From Streptomyces flavidovirens DSM 40150 (GTDB taxonomy: Bacteria; Actinomycetota; Actinomycetes; Streptomycetales; Streptomycetaceae): 64,000 nucleotides of DNA. The notes beneath the pieces are model-generated. The model worked only from the letters and a program-made list of their open reading frames with translations, made no database searches and had not been told where the DNA came from. The stretch lies in NCBI RefSeq assembly GCF_000429085.1, contig NZ_AUBE01000012.1, forward strand, positions 1-64,000, read 5' to 3'. Below, one piece after another: positions 16,810-24,841 of the stretch (position 1 is its first letter; every line of letters begins with the position of its first letter). Made by a program: the position numbers and the translations under genes.

Positions 16810-18225
16810 GTGAGCACCACCTTCGCCCTGACCGTGATCGAAGAGCACGGCGCCCGTCCGGACCTCGCCGGGCTCATCGAGAGCGTGCACGCCACGATCT
16901 GTGTGATCGCCGAGGAGTTCGACGTTCCGGAGATGATGCTGACGGTGGTGCTCACCGGTGACATCACGGCGTCGGTCCGCGCGCACAGCGAGATCGAGCG
17001 GGACTTCACCCCCGAGCGGTCCGGCGGCGGCATCGTGAAGGGCAAGACGATCAGTCTGGTCCGTGACTTCAGCGAGACGGTCATCGTTCTCGATGCCGGC
17101 GATGCGACAGTCAAGGAGGAGTTGGACCAGGTGGAGCTCCTTCACCTGATCGCGCATGAGTACGGGCATGCCATCATCGGCCGACTCCGCGCGGTAGCCG
17201 GTACACGGCCGCCCAAAACAGCCCGTGACAAGACGCCGGAGGAGGCGGCCGCGATCTGGGCGTACGAGGCCGCCGACGAGTTCCGGTGCGACATGTTCTC
17301 CAACGCACTCCTGGGCCAGTTCGCCACCGTAACGCCGCGCGATGGCGGAGAGTCCAGGCCGCTTAACCTTGCCGACTTTCTCGGCGAGGACTACCGCAAC
17401 GCTTTCTCCGACCTTCTCGATGATGTGCACCCTGGATGGGCCGATCTCGTCCACGCCTACCGAACGCACAAGATCGGCCTGAACGAGATGTACGGAGACT
17501 TGCTCTTCGACACCGCCGCGATGCTCAACCTGATCGCACACGCGGACGCCGTGGAGAAGGCTCGCGGGAACGAGCCCCTGCTGACCGGTTACGCGGACCA
17601 CCCTGCAGTCCAGCAGCTTCTGGGCCCTGTATGGACGCACATCCGCGAGGTGCTGAATACGACTGGGACCCTGCCGCCGCTGGCCGACTTCGCAGCCGTG
17701 GACCGCGCTCTCCAGGACTGCGGCCGGCAAATGGTGGCCATGTGGGCGTCCCTGGGTGTCACCGCGCATCTGACAGAGGACGACCAGACTGTACGTCTCG
17801 GTGAGTTGACGGGCAGCCTGAGCGACTCCGTGAACGCCTCCCTCGGGATAACGCGTTCGCGTGCGTGCGAGTGGATACGCCGGTTGCCACATGTGGACAC
17901 CGGTGGATCACGGCTCACATCAAGACCATTGCGGATGGCTCGCCCGCCAGCCCCGTCAGTCACCCGGCCAGGCCGACGGCCGGGAAACAGCGCCGGCGTT
18001 GGCAGCGTCCTGACTTCGCGCATGACGGAGGCGGCAGGCCGGCGCGGGTGCCGCCCCCGGCATGCGCGAAGTCAGCTCCGCGCGATAACCCTTGCATCAG
18101 AACGAGCGCCACTGCGGCGCTCGCACCGACGCCGGCACGTGGCGCCCGGGCCCCGGCCGATATGTGTCGGCCGGGGCCCAGCTCCCGTCAGCCGGTCTCG
18201 CGCCACCAGGCGGGAGACACGCTGA
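16810..18225 (+). CDS. Soluble HEXXH metalloprotease-like protein
   Basis: Starts at GTG 16810 with GAGAGGA upstream. The key feature is a zincin motif HEYGH at about residues 116-120 within LLHLIAHEYGHAIIGRL, with a possible third ligand in EAADEFRCD near 155-161. No signal peptide or membrane helix is seen, so it is cytoplasmic. The protein-like sequence ends near residue 355 (SDSVNASLGITRSR). The last ~110 residues are Arg/Pro-rich and cover a long inverted repeat at 18011-18074 and a terminator, so the natural stop was probably lost by a frameshift near 17860. Similar uncharacterised M48/ImmA-like proteins occur in Streptomyces; the substrate is unknown. No operon partner. Confidence 0.65.
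   Translation: MSTTFALTVIEEHGARPDLAGLIESVHATICVIAEEFDVPEMMLTVVLTGDITASVRAHSEIERDFTPERSGGGIVKGKTISLVRDFSETVIVLDAGDATVKEELDQVELLHLIAHEYGHAIIGRLRAVAGTRPPKTARDKTPEEAAAIWAYEAADEFRCDMFSNALLGQFATVTPRDGGESRPLNLADFLGEDYRNAFSDLLDDVHPGWADLVHAYRTHKIGLNEMYGDLLFDTAAMLNLIAHADAVEKARGNEPLLTGYADHPAVQQLLGPVWTHIREVLNTTGTLPPLADFAAVDRALQDCGRQMVAMWASLGVTAHLTEDDQTVRLGELTGSLSDSVNASLGITRSRACEWIRRLPHVDTGGSRLTSRPLRMARPPAPSVTRPGRRPGNSAGVGSVLTSRMTEAAGRRGCRPRHARSQLRAITLASERAPLRRSHRRRHVAPGPRPICVGRGPAPVSRSRATRRETR
18011..18074. repeat. Long inverted repeat, likely transcription terminator
   Basis: Perfect 14-bp arms TGACTTCGCGCATG (18011-18024) and its complement (18061-18074) enclose a 36-nt loop with its own GGCGGCA/TGCCGCC stem. 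It lies between the metalloprotease-like gene and the convergent toxin operon. It overlaps the apparent end of the metalloprotease ORF, arguing that translation should end earlier. Confidence 0.55.
18148..18179. terminator. Strong terminator of the toxin-immunity operon
   Basis: Perfect 13-bp stem GGGCCCCGGCCGA / TCGGCCGGGGCCC with a 6-nt loop, 9 bp beyond the immunity gene stop. Symmetric, so possibly bidirectional. Confidence 0.75.
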
Positions 18226-18688
18226 GTTTCCACACGTCACCCGTCGGCCCATGGGTGGCGGCGTCCACGCGGACCAAGATCCTCACGCCGGACTCGGGAA
18301 CCCGGTAGCGGTGGAAGTCCGCGGCCGTCCCGTCGTCGTCCGGTTCGACCGAACAGCCGAGGCCGGTGATCGCGGCGACCAGGTCCTCGAAGGGCACCCG
18401 AGGGGCGAAGTCGCCGTACGCGCTCCGGAGGGGTGCCGGCACGGCCGACTCCGTGTCCCACCGCAGCCGGTGCACCTGAACGCTGATCCCGAAGCAGGGC
18501 CAGGCACCGTGCTCCTCCTGGAACGACAGCTCCACGAGCCCGTAGTCACGCCGCAGCAGACCTCCGTCCGCGTCGTCGACGTAGTCGGTCCCCAGCCGGT
18601 CCACCCACTCGGCGGGCTGCGCGCCGATGCCCACGCCCAGTACGTCGCCGCGGGCGGCGACGTGGGCGTAACAATCCAGATCGGACAT
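18188..18688 (-). CDS. Candidate immunity protein of the Hint-domain toxin
   Basis: 166 residues. Its ATG directly follows the TAG of the toxin gene with zero spacing, so the two are almost certainly co-translated. It is soluble and acidic (MSDLDCYAHVAARGDVLGVG; DADGGLLRRDYGLVELSFQ; FEDLVAAITGLGCSVEPDDD) and ends PAWWRETG. The 3'-most place in a polymorphic-toxin operon, the small size and acidic character all suit an immunity protein that binds the toxin tip in the cytoplasm. I do not recognise a named immunity family. The transcript ends at the strong hairpin just downstream. Confidence 0.6.
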   Translation of the reverse strand: MSDLDCYAHVAARGDVLGVGIGAQPAEWVDRLGTDYVDDADGGLLRRDYGLVELSFQEEHGAWPCFGISVQVHRLRWDTESAVPAPLRSAYGDFAPRVPFEDLVAAITGLGCSVEPDDDGTAADFHRYRVPESGVRILVRVDAATHGPTGDVWKLSVSPAWWRETG

Positions 18689-20722
18689 CTACATCTTCTC
18701 CATTGCCTCGATCAGCGCCTGCAGCTCGGCCGTCCGGTCGTTGCTGAAGCGCCACTGCGGATTGCGGCCTTCCTTCATGGCCTTGGCGCTGGACTCAAAG
18801 ACCTCCTTGGCGCCCTTCGTCACCCTGATCATGTCCGCGCGCACCTTGGGGTCGGACTTGATCGTCGCGATGACGGCGTCGACCTGCTTCTGCGTGGCGA
18901 TGCCGCGCGACAGCCGGAACGCCTCGCCCCGGATGCCGCCCTTGCCGTCGGGGCGCAGGACTACCTCCATGCCGTCCTTCATGTTGACGTGAGCCCCCTT
19001 GGTGACCCAGTCCTGGTCCACCTGGCCGACGTGGTCGATCTCAAGGCTGCACTTGTTCTTCTTGGCATTGTGGACCAGGACGGGCGTGCTTCCGGCGAGC
19101 ACGTAGTACGTGTGCAGCCGGGCGACGGTGAGGTTGTGGACCGTCTGTGGAACGGTACTCGCATCGACCGCGATGATCTGCGTGGACGTTCCCGTGCTGG
19201 TGCGCAGCCACGCCCCGGGCGTGAGGTCGACGGCGTAGGTCCAGCCGTCGGGGCCGAGCGTCCGGAACGGGTGGTGATCGGTCGCCGTGATCGTGTCCGT
19301 GCGGTCGCCGGCCGTGCCGTCGGTGTCCACGGTGACTGTGACGAGTCGCTTGTCCCCGGATCCAGTGATCAGGTCGGTCACAGGTTCCGGCCGGGTGTGG
19401 CCCGTCTCAGGATCGGTGGCCAGGACCTTGTCGCCCTCGCGTATCCGCTCGATCGGCGTACTGGTGCCGTCGCCCATGAGGACCAGAGTTCCGGCCGGAA
19501 AGCTGTTGTCCGTGACACTTCCAGCGACGCACGTGGCCTTACGGGCGTCCCTCACATGGTCTCCGGTGAGGACCTTCTTGCCGACCTTGAGCCAGCGCAG
19601 TACCACCAGCGCGCCCATGGCCCGGTCGAGCCCGCTGAGCTCCTCCTCAGTGGCGAGGTCCTTGCCCGTGACGGCCTCTATGACGCCCTTGCCGTCCCCG
19701 ATCCCGGGCATCAGGTCCAGCAGCAGACCCATGCGGCGCTGCTGCTCGTCGGCGTCGAGTCCGGAGGTGCCGGAGCTCCAGGTGTCCTTGATGTGGGAGA
19801 AGTCGAACTCGATACCGGGCATCTCCTTGAGCTTCTCGGCGCCCTTCTTAATGCCCGGCACGTGCTTGTTGAGCTCGTCCATGCCCTTGTTGGCCTGGCC
19901 GATCCCCCGGTTCATGTCCCCCATGCCCTTGTTGGCCTGGCCGATCCCCTGGTTCAACTCCTCCATGCCCTTGTTGGCCTGGCCGATCCCCTGGTTCATC
20001 TGCTCCAACGCACCGTTGACCTCGCCCAGCGACTTGTTCATGTCGTCCATGGCCCGACTCATCTGGCGCAGACCGGCGTTGATCTGGCCGAAGTCCTTGC
20101 CCATTCCCTCCAGACCAGTCCTAATGCTCTTCGCGGCCTTCTGGAACTCCGGGTCGCCGACGATGGCAGCCAGCGCGAAGATGATCTGCAGGAAGGCGAC
20201 GGTGACCTCGGCCAGGGCCAGGACGGTCTGGATGGTCTGGTTGACCTTCGCCAGCCGGTGATCGACATCCTCCCGTGCGGCGGTGTAGGCGGCGTGGATT
20301 CGCTTCTCCGCCTCAGCCCTGGTGGCCGGGTCGGCGATCTTGGAGGGGTCCTGCTTCACCGCCTCCTTCAGCTGCTCGAATCCGGCGAGTTCCTTGCGCA
20401 GATTGGCGAAGTGCTGGGTGCTGTCCTTGTGCAGGTAGTGAATGGCGTATCCAGCCACGCCAACGCCGACGCCGACCCGGATCGCCTTGTCGGCGAACTC
20501 CCGGTAGCAGGCAGGCTTCTCCAGCAGCGGCTTGGCTCCACAGCCGGAGTACTTGGCGGCGGCCTTGACGATTCCCGCGATCTTTTCGGTGGCGTCAGCG
20601 GCCGCCTTGCGGTTCTCGATACCCTCGGCCGCCGCCGCGGTCTTCTCCCCCAGGCCCAGGCAGAGAAAGACCGCCAGGACCGTCAGAAACGCGACAGTAT
20701 GCCGCGTCATACGGTGATGCAT
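18689..20722 (-). CDS. Secreted polymorphic toxin with coiled coil, PT-TG and Hint domains
   Basis: 677 residues. The signal sequence is RHTVAFLTVLAVFLCLGLG (ATG 20722, or ATG 20710 for a tighter signal). Residues about 60-200 are helical. About 205-295 is a tandem repeat of a 14-residue unit (NQGIGQANKGMEEL and variants) predicted as coiled coil. A pre-toxin TG-like segment follows (LLDLMPGIGDGKGVIEAVTG). A Hint (intein-like) domain spans about 406-552 (NSFPAGTLVLMGDG ... YYVLAGSTPVLVHN). The last 125 residues (VTKGAHVNMKDGMEVVLRPD, IRVTKGAKEVFESSAKAMK) are the toxin tip, of no family I can name. The residue before NSF is Asp where Hint domains usually have the Cys nucleophile. The immunity gene follows directly. 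Confidence 0.88.
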   Translation of the reverse strand: MHHRMTRHTVAFLTVLAVFLCLGLGEKTAAAAEGIENRKAAADATEKIAGIVKAAAKYSGCGAKPLLEKPACYREFADKAIRVGVGVGVAGYAIHYLHKDSTQHFANLRKELAGFEQLKEAVKQDPSKIADPATRAEAEKRIHAAYTAAREDVDHRLAKVNQTIQTVLALAEVTVAFLQIIFALAAIVGDPEFQKAAKSIRTGLEGMGKDFGQINAGLRQMSRAMDDMNKSLGEVNGALEQMNQGIGQANKGMEELNQGIGQANKGMGDMNRGIGQANKGMDELNKHVPGIKKGAEKLKEMPGIEFDFSHIKDTWSSGTSGLDADEQQRRMGLLLDLMPGIGDGKGVIEAVTGKDLATEEELSGLDRAMGALVVLRWLKVGKKVLTGDHVRDARKATCVAGSVTDNSFPAGTLVLMGDGTSTPIERIREGDKVLATDPETGHTRPEPVTDLITGSGDKRLVTVTVDTDGTAGDRTDTITATDHHPFRTLGPDGWTYAVDLTPGAWLRTSTGTSTQIIAVDASTVPQTVHNLTVARLHTYYVLAGSTPVLVHNAKKNKCSLEIDHVGQVDQDWVTKGAHVNMKDGMEVVLRPDGKGGIRGEAFRLSRGIATQKQVDAVIATIKSDPKVRADMIRVTKGAKEVFESSAKAMKEGRNPQWRFSNDRTAELQALIEAMEKM

Positions 20723-20816
20723 GCGCGAACCCAGAGTCCTCGGACGAGAACTCCCCCTTTAAGTTACCGATCAGTAGCGTACATGGCGCCGCCACCGATC
20801 AGCGCGAACGGACAGG

Positions 20817-21056
20817 TCACAGTGGTCGGTTGATCCAGTAAATGACGGACAGCTGACCGACGGACGCGATGCGCACGTCTTCGTCATCGGGGGTCACCGG
20901 CGTCCCACTGGCGGAAGCCGCAGGGGCCGGCCGCCGCGGCGTCCAGGACGTCCCAGACCGTCTCTTCCGCGCGCTCGGGCAGCCGGTGAGCGCCTTCGCG
21001 GCCTGCGCAGAGAGCCGGACCGCGTACGGCTGACCGGTCACCGGCGCTTCCTGCAA
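20817..21056 (-). pseudogene. RelE-like toxin gene, frameshifted
   Basis: Starts MQEAPVTGQPYAVRLSAQAA in one frame, needs the neighbouring frame for LPERAEETVWDVLDAAAAG and GFRQWDAGDP, then returns to DDEDVRIASVGQLSVIYWIN. The three pieces together make one ~75-residue protein with the layout of small RelE/ParE-like mRNA interferases from actinobacteria. Two compensating indels are required, and the usual C-terminal strand is missing at the stop. No adjacent antitoxin. Low-moderate confidence in the family. Confidence 0.45.
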
Positions 21057-21540
21057 ATGTCCTCCAGGCGAAGAAGCGGTCTCGTCCTTGCCGGAGGCGA
21101 GGACCCGTCGACCGCCGGGACGGAGTCAATGCGGGCCTGCCAGACGTGGACGACCTCGTACAGCGTGGTGAGGGAGAAGGTGCGGCGAGACGCGTGGCCA
21201 GAGCGCGGCGATCGCCGCCAAGTCGAAGAACGCGAGCACGGTCAAGAGCAAGCTGAGCGCTGCACCCGTTACCCAGTCCAGGCCAGCAAAGCCCACCCAC
21301 GATGCCCCCGGATGGAGCACGTCGCGAAGATGCCAGGTGGCGGCTGCCTTCACGACGACTCGCTACACCGGCCAGGCTCCACGCCAGGTACGCGACGCGT
21401 ACGACGCCTGGCAGGAGCGCGATCCCGGCCTTGTCACTCCACTGCCGTGCCACAATCCGCCCCTTTGGGCCGTCCGGCCCGGCAGCCAACCCAAGGACTT
21501 GGCGCATCCGACCCAGGGGTGCATCCAGTACGAGGAACAG
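21057..21540 (-). pseudogene. Degraded membrane protein
   Basis: With frameshifts, the minus strand reads WSDKAGIALLPGVVRVAYLA, then HPGASWVGFAGLDWVTGAAL, SLLLTVLAFFDLAAIAALWP and FSLTTLYEVVHVWQARIDSV. Third positions are strongly G/C, supporting a former coding sequence with two or three membrane helices. No family recognised. Confidence 0.35.
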
Positions 21541-21636
21541 CAGTAGGCCCCGCCCTCCCGGCATAGCGGGCGGCGGCCGCGCGTCGCCGACGGCAGAGCC
21601 CTCCCGACCTGCGGTACCACTGGTACCGTTGGTGCT

Positions 21637-21933
21637 ATGACGGAACCCAAAGCCATGAATCTGCGCTTCCCCGACCCGGAGCAGCGGGCTGCGATCGCTG
21701 CCGCCGCCAAGCAAGAAGGGGTGAGCCTGCAGGAATACATCCTCTCCGCCGCCTACGCCCGCGCGACCGCCGTCGAGCAGCGGTTCCTGGACGGCTTCAA
21801 GGAGTCGATGGCGCGCAGCGGCGCCGCGTTCGCCGCCGAACCCAGCACCGCCGACCCCTCCCAGGAGCAGCGGGCCGCCGAGCAGCAGGCCCGTGCCGAG
21901 CTTGAGCAGCAGAAACGGGGCCAGGCCGCGTGA
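21637..21933 (+). CDS. Antitoxin of a Fic-like toxin-antitoxin pair
   Basis: 98 residues from ATG 21637. The N-terminus (KAMNLRFPDPEQRAAIAAAA, SLQEYILSAAYARA) has the strand-helix-helix layout of ribbon-helix-helix antitoxins (DUF1778/CopG-like), which repress their own operon. The rest is a long charged helix ending in a Gln/Glu-rich tail (SQEQRAAEQQARAELEQQ), suitable for wrapping the toxin. The stop overlaps the GTG of the next gene (GTGA). RHH antitoxin followed by a Fic-type partner is a known actinobacterial order. A promoter should lie in the ~75 bp upstream; no clear boxes seen. Confidence 0.7.
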   Translation: MTEPKAMNLRFPDPEQRAAIAAAAKQEGVSLQEYILSAAYARATAVEQRFLDGFKESMARSGAAFAAEPSTADPSQEQRAAEQQARAELEQQKRGQAA

Positions 21934-22316
21934 GTCAGCCCGAACCGCTGCACCCGCTCGACATCACCTTCCTCCTGCACGCCGCCGAGCTCCTCGACGG
22001 CGACCCACAGGTCGACGACCTCGGACCGCTGTACGCGGCCGTCGCCCGAGTCAACGCCAGCGCCATGGAACGCGACATCTACGGCTCCCTCCACCTCAAG
22101 GCCGCCGCCCTGCTGCAGACTCTGGCGAAACTGCCGTGCCTCGAGCACTCGGGCGAGGCCTTCGCCTGGCACTCCACCGAGGCCTACCTCACCTTGAACG
22201 GCCACCGGCTCGACTACCCGCCCAAAGCAGCCGTCGCCCTCGTGCGCGACGCCGCCGCCGGGACGCTCGGCGTCGCCCGCATCGCCCGCCAGCTCCGCGA
22301 CTGGACCGCCAGCTGA
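21930..22316 (+). CDS. Fic/Doc-like toxin without the canonical Fic motif
   Basis: 128 residues from GTG 21930, overlapping the antitoxin stop. It matches the short 'fic family toxin component' proteins of Streptomyces: PLHPLDITFLLHAAELL, LGPLYAAVARVNASAMER, HLKAAALLQTLAKLPCLEHS, AFAWHSTEAYLTLNG, LVRDAAAGTLGVARIARQLR. Doc/Fic proteins phosphorylate or AMPylate targets through HPFxxGNxR. Here the equivalent region (CLEHSGEAFAWHSTEAYL) lacks that motif and keeps only the helix. So it may be catalytically different, use another chemistry, or be inactive. Short and all-helical, as in Doc. Confidence 0.65.
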   Translation: MSQPEPLHPLDITFLLHAAELLDGDPQVDDLGPLYAAVARVNASAMERDIYGSLHLKAAALLQTLAKLPCLEHSGEAFAWHSTEAYLTLNGHRLDYPPKAAVALVRDAAAGTLGVARIARQLRDWTAS

Positions 22317-22630
22317 CTCTCCCGCACCTGACCGGCGCCCCTGAGGAGCGGAACCATGGCCTACTCGACGTACATACGCCCATCGGCGGAAACCGGCACG
22401 ACCCCGAGCTGACTGACCAGTGCGCCCCTCCTCGTCGGGGACGTACCCAGAGCACGACTCCACCCCCCAGGCAGTTCCCCACCCAGCGTCGCCGCTGCGG
22501 GCCGGCGAGAACTAAAGCAGCGCCCCGCCCACGAGCGCAGACCAACTGGTCCGGGTTCGCTCGCCCATCCGCGGGGGACTGATATTCATGGGAGCGGGAA
22601 CGACGCGAAGAAGGCTAGCAGCGGTTCCGA
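22317..22630. other. No gene seen
   Basis: About 310 bp downstream of the toxin-antitoxin pair. Short Arg/Pro-rich open frames only. No hairpin or promoter stands out. Confidence 0.35.
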
Positions 22631-22987
22631 TCATGGCCTCTGCCTCCCCACGGCTATACGAAAAATCTTTGGTGACCTCGTCAGCGTGTTCCGCACCCGA
22701 TGCCTGATCGAACGCCGCCTTGTAGATCGCGCGCGCTCGGTGGTCTTCAGGGCCGACTTCGACTCGGTCGACAGTCGGCGGGGCCGGTGCGCGGCCGGGT
22801 CGGTGTCGGCGTGGTGGCCGGGTTTCCGGCGGAGTTCACAGAGCTCATAGCTGTGCTTCCATTTCCGTCTTGCGACGCACCTGATGCACTCCACGGAGGA
22901 GAACGGCGTCAAGATCGACGCCGTCACACAGGTGCTGTCCGCGTTCACCTCAAAGTCCACCGGGCGGTACACGCGAACGTGCACCAC
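22631..22987 (-). CDS. Small Cys-containing hypothetical protein
   Basis: 118 residues (start GTG 22987 or the codon after it). Not recognised. The first ~70 codons have strongly G/C-biased third positions and a protein-like composition: VHVRVYRPVDFEVNADSTCV, SVECIRCVARRKWKHSYELC, LRRKPGHHADTDPAAHR. The pair CIRC and a third Cys in YELC could bind metal. The last 45 residues are basic and may be out of frame. It is isolated between the toxin-antitoxin pair and the hydrolase. Could be a genuine small gene or a truncated one. Confidence 0.35.
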   Translation of the reverse strand: MVHVRVYRPVDFEVNADSTCVTASILTPFSSVECIRCVARRKWKHSYELCELRRKPGHHADTDPAAHRPRRLSTESKSALKTTERARSTRRRSIRHRVRNTLTRSPKIFRIAVGRQRP

Positions 22988-23039
22988 GCGCCGTGGCGGC
23001 CTCGCAGGGGTGTAGGTGCCATGGAGAGGCTTTGCCGTC

Positions 23040-24083
23040 TCAGCCGATTTCCTTGAGGAACTGCCGTTGGTTGTCCAGGAATCCGTCTGCGAAGAGCGAA
23101 CGCGGGGAGAAGAGTGCGGTGAGCGTGGTCTTGAGGTCGGACTGCTCGATGGAGTGCTTGACCAGTGAATGGGCCGCGTCGGGGTAGCGCTTGACCGTCA
23201 ATACGCCGCCTGCATCCAGCATCTTGCGGTAGATGCGCTCGGTGTCAGCGGTGTCCACGTTGATGTCATGGCCTGCGAGGGTCAGCATCACCGGTACGCC
23301 CCGCAGGGCGCGCAGGTCTTGCGTGGCGTCCGCGGTGTAGTTCTTGGAGATGAAGCGCCAGCGGTCGGCGGTCATGCCGTCGGTGTCGCCCCGCATGGCC
23401 TTGGTGTACTCCTCGAAGGGTGCGTGGCGTTTCAGCAGCCGGCGGGTGGTGTCGCTCCTGGCGATCTCGGCCTTGGTACGGGCTGCCGATGCCCCGTCGG
23501 CGCGCAGCTCGGCGAGGAGGTTGTAGCGGCCCTGCTGCAGCCAGTTGATGGCGGGTGAGACGGCGATGACGAAGCTCACCGGTGTCTTGGCGGCGACCTT
23601 CGGCAGGACCCAGCCCGCCTGGCTGGCGCCCCAGAGCCCGATCCGGTCGCCGTCGATGTCCGGGCGGGCGCGCGCCCAGGCGATGGCGGCGGCTGCCTCG
23701 TTGGCCCGGTCGTCCATGGACTGGTCGAGCCAGTCGCCGGGTGCGCCGGCGACGCCGGGCTTGTCCCAGGACAGGGAGGCGTACCCGGCCTTGGCGTTCG
23801 CTTCCCACGTGGGCTTGTAACCGTCGTCGTGGCTGGCGTCGACGGGCCCGTCACCGTGGAGGTACACGACCAGTCCGTGGCGCTTGCGGCCGTCCTTGGG
23901 CGTGGCGAGTACGCCGTTGAGGGTGTGGCCGCCGTGGCGGATCGAAACCCGCTGCTCGTCCATGTCGTAGGAGTGCTGCCACAGCACCACACCGACGAGA
24001 CCGGCGGCCACGACCAGGACGCTGACGAGTGACCACACGGCGATGCCGAGCCCGCATCGCCGGAACTGGGTTGTTGGGCACAT
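23040..24083 (-). CDS. Membrane-anchored alpha/beta hydrolase
   Basis: 347 residues from ATG 24083 (a start at 24158 would run into the operator). An N-terminal membrane helix (AVWSLVSVLVVAAGLVGVVL) is followed by a BAAT/DLH-type alpha/beta hydrolase: oxyanion region LVVYLHGDGP, nucleophile elbow GLWGASQAGW with the catalytic Ser, acid region LTLAGHDINVD, and the catalytic His in YPDAAHSLVKH. It would face outward, acting on an ester, thioester or peptide bond; the substrate is unknown. It is transcribed divergently from the GNAT-PaaX operon across a 122-bp gap holding a 10-bp inverted repeat. Joint regulation by the PaaX-type protein is plausible. Confidence 0.8.
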   Translation of the reverse strand: MCPTTQFRRCGLGIAVWSLVSVLVVAAGLVGVVLWQHSYDMDEQRVSIRHGGHTLNGVLATPKDGRKRHGLVVYLHGDGPVDASHDDGYKPTWEANAKAGYASLSWDKPGVAGAPGDWLDQSMDDRANEAAAAIAWARARPDIDGDRIGLWGASQAGWVLPKVAAKTPVSFVIAVSPAINWLQQGRYNLLAELRADGASAARTKAEIARSDTTRRLLKRHAPFEEYTKAMRGDTDGMTADRWRFISKNYTADATQDLRALRGVPVMLTLAGHDINVDTADTERIYRKMLDAGGVLTVKRYPDAAHSLVKHSIEQSDLKTTLTALFSPRSLFADGFLDNQRQFLKEIG

Positions 24084-24123
24084 GAGATCTGACCGCCTCT
24101 GTTCAGGGGTACGCGTGGCGCTT

Positions 24124-24167
24124 GAAACTATCACAGACGAAACGGTCGTAGACTTCATGATAGATTC
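24124..24167. promoter_or_regulatory. Candidate operator in the divergent hydrolase/GNAT promoter region
   Basis: GAAACTATCA (24124-24133) and TGATAGATTC (24158-24167) form an inverted repeat matching at 9 of 10 positions, with centres about 34 bp apart. It lies between two divergent starts next to a regulator gene, the usual site of an autoregulatory operator. Confidence 0.45.
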
Positions 24168-24205
24168 AGATTGTTGTGGGTGGCAATGAGAAAGGGGGCA
24201 CGGAC

Positions 24206-24841
24206 ATGGGACTGGACGCGATGGGCACGGGCACTGGACCGGTGACAGTGCGGCGGGGTGTTCCGGCTGGAGCCGAGCGGCGGGCGGCCGAGCTGTACTG
24301 GGACGCCTTCGGCCGCAAACTCGGCCCCGCGCTGAACCCGCCGGACAAGGCGGTGCCCTTCATCGCCGCCCACCTGAACGCCGATCGCGCGGTGTGCGCG
24401 CTCCTCGACGGGCGGCTCGTCGGCCTCGCCGGCTACCAGCTCGGCGGCCGGGCCCTCACCGGAGGATCGGCCGCCGCCGTGCTGCGCGCGTACGGACACC
24501 TGCGAGGACTGCACCGACTCCTGCTCCTCGCCCTGTTCGAACGCCACCCGGCCCCTGGGCAACTCGTCATGGACGGCATCGCCGTGGACCCGGACATACG
24601 CCGCCGCGGCGTCGGGAGCCTGCTCATCGAGGAAGTGGCCGCCGTCGCGGCGGAGCAGGACTGCCGGGAGGTCAGACTGGACGTGATCGACACCAACCCG
24701 CGCGCCAGAGCCCTGTACGAGCGGCGCGGCTTCACGGCCGTACGGACCGAGCAGACCCCCTACCTGCGCAGGCTGCTGGGCTTCGGCGCGGTGACCACCA
24801 TGCACCGCCCCGTCGGAACCAGAGGAGCGAGAAAACTGTGA
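24206..24841 (+). CDS. GNAT-family N-acetyltransferase
   Basis: 211 residues from ATG 24206, chosen for the AAAGGGGG site 7 bp upstream. GNAT enzymes move an acetyl group from acetyl-CoA to an amine. Motif A is clear: LVMDGIAVDPDIRRRGVGSL (R/Q-x-x-G-x-G/A loop at RRRGVG), followed by LIEEVAAVAAEQDCREVRLD and VIDTNPRARALYERRGFTAV, the standard beta5-alpha4 ending. The first 100 residues carry acceptor-binding helices (YWDAFGRKLGPALNPPDKA). Its stop overlaps the GTG of the PaaX-type gene (GTGA), so the two are coupled. Acceptor unknown. Confidence 0.88.
   Translation: MGLDAMGTGTGPVTVRRGVPAGAERRAAELYWDAFGRKLGPALNPPDKAVPFIAAHLNADRAVCALLDGRLVGLAGYQLGGRALTGGSAAAVLRAYGHLRGLHRLLLLALFERHPAPGQLVMDGIAVDPDIRRRGVGSLLIEEVAAVAAEQDCREVRLDVIDTNPRARALYERRGFTAVRTEQTPYLRRLLGFGAVTTMHRPVGTRGARKL

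Noticed and set aside
18092..20833. 913-codon open frame on the plus strand opposite the Hint toxin
   Set aside because: Antisense shadow of a GC-rich gene; low-complexity Leu/Val/His-rich translation, no ribosome site, no domain. The minus strand has signal peptide, Hint and terminator.
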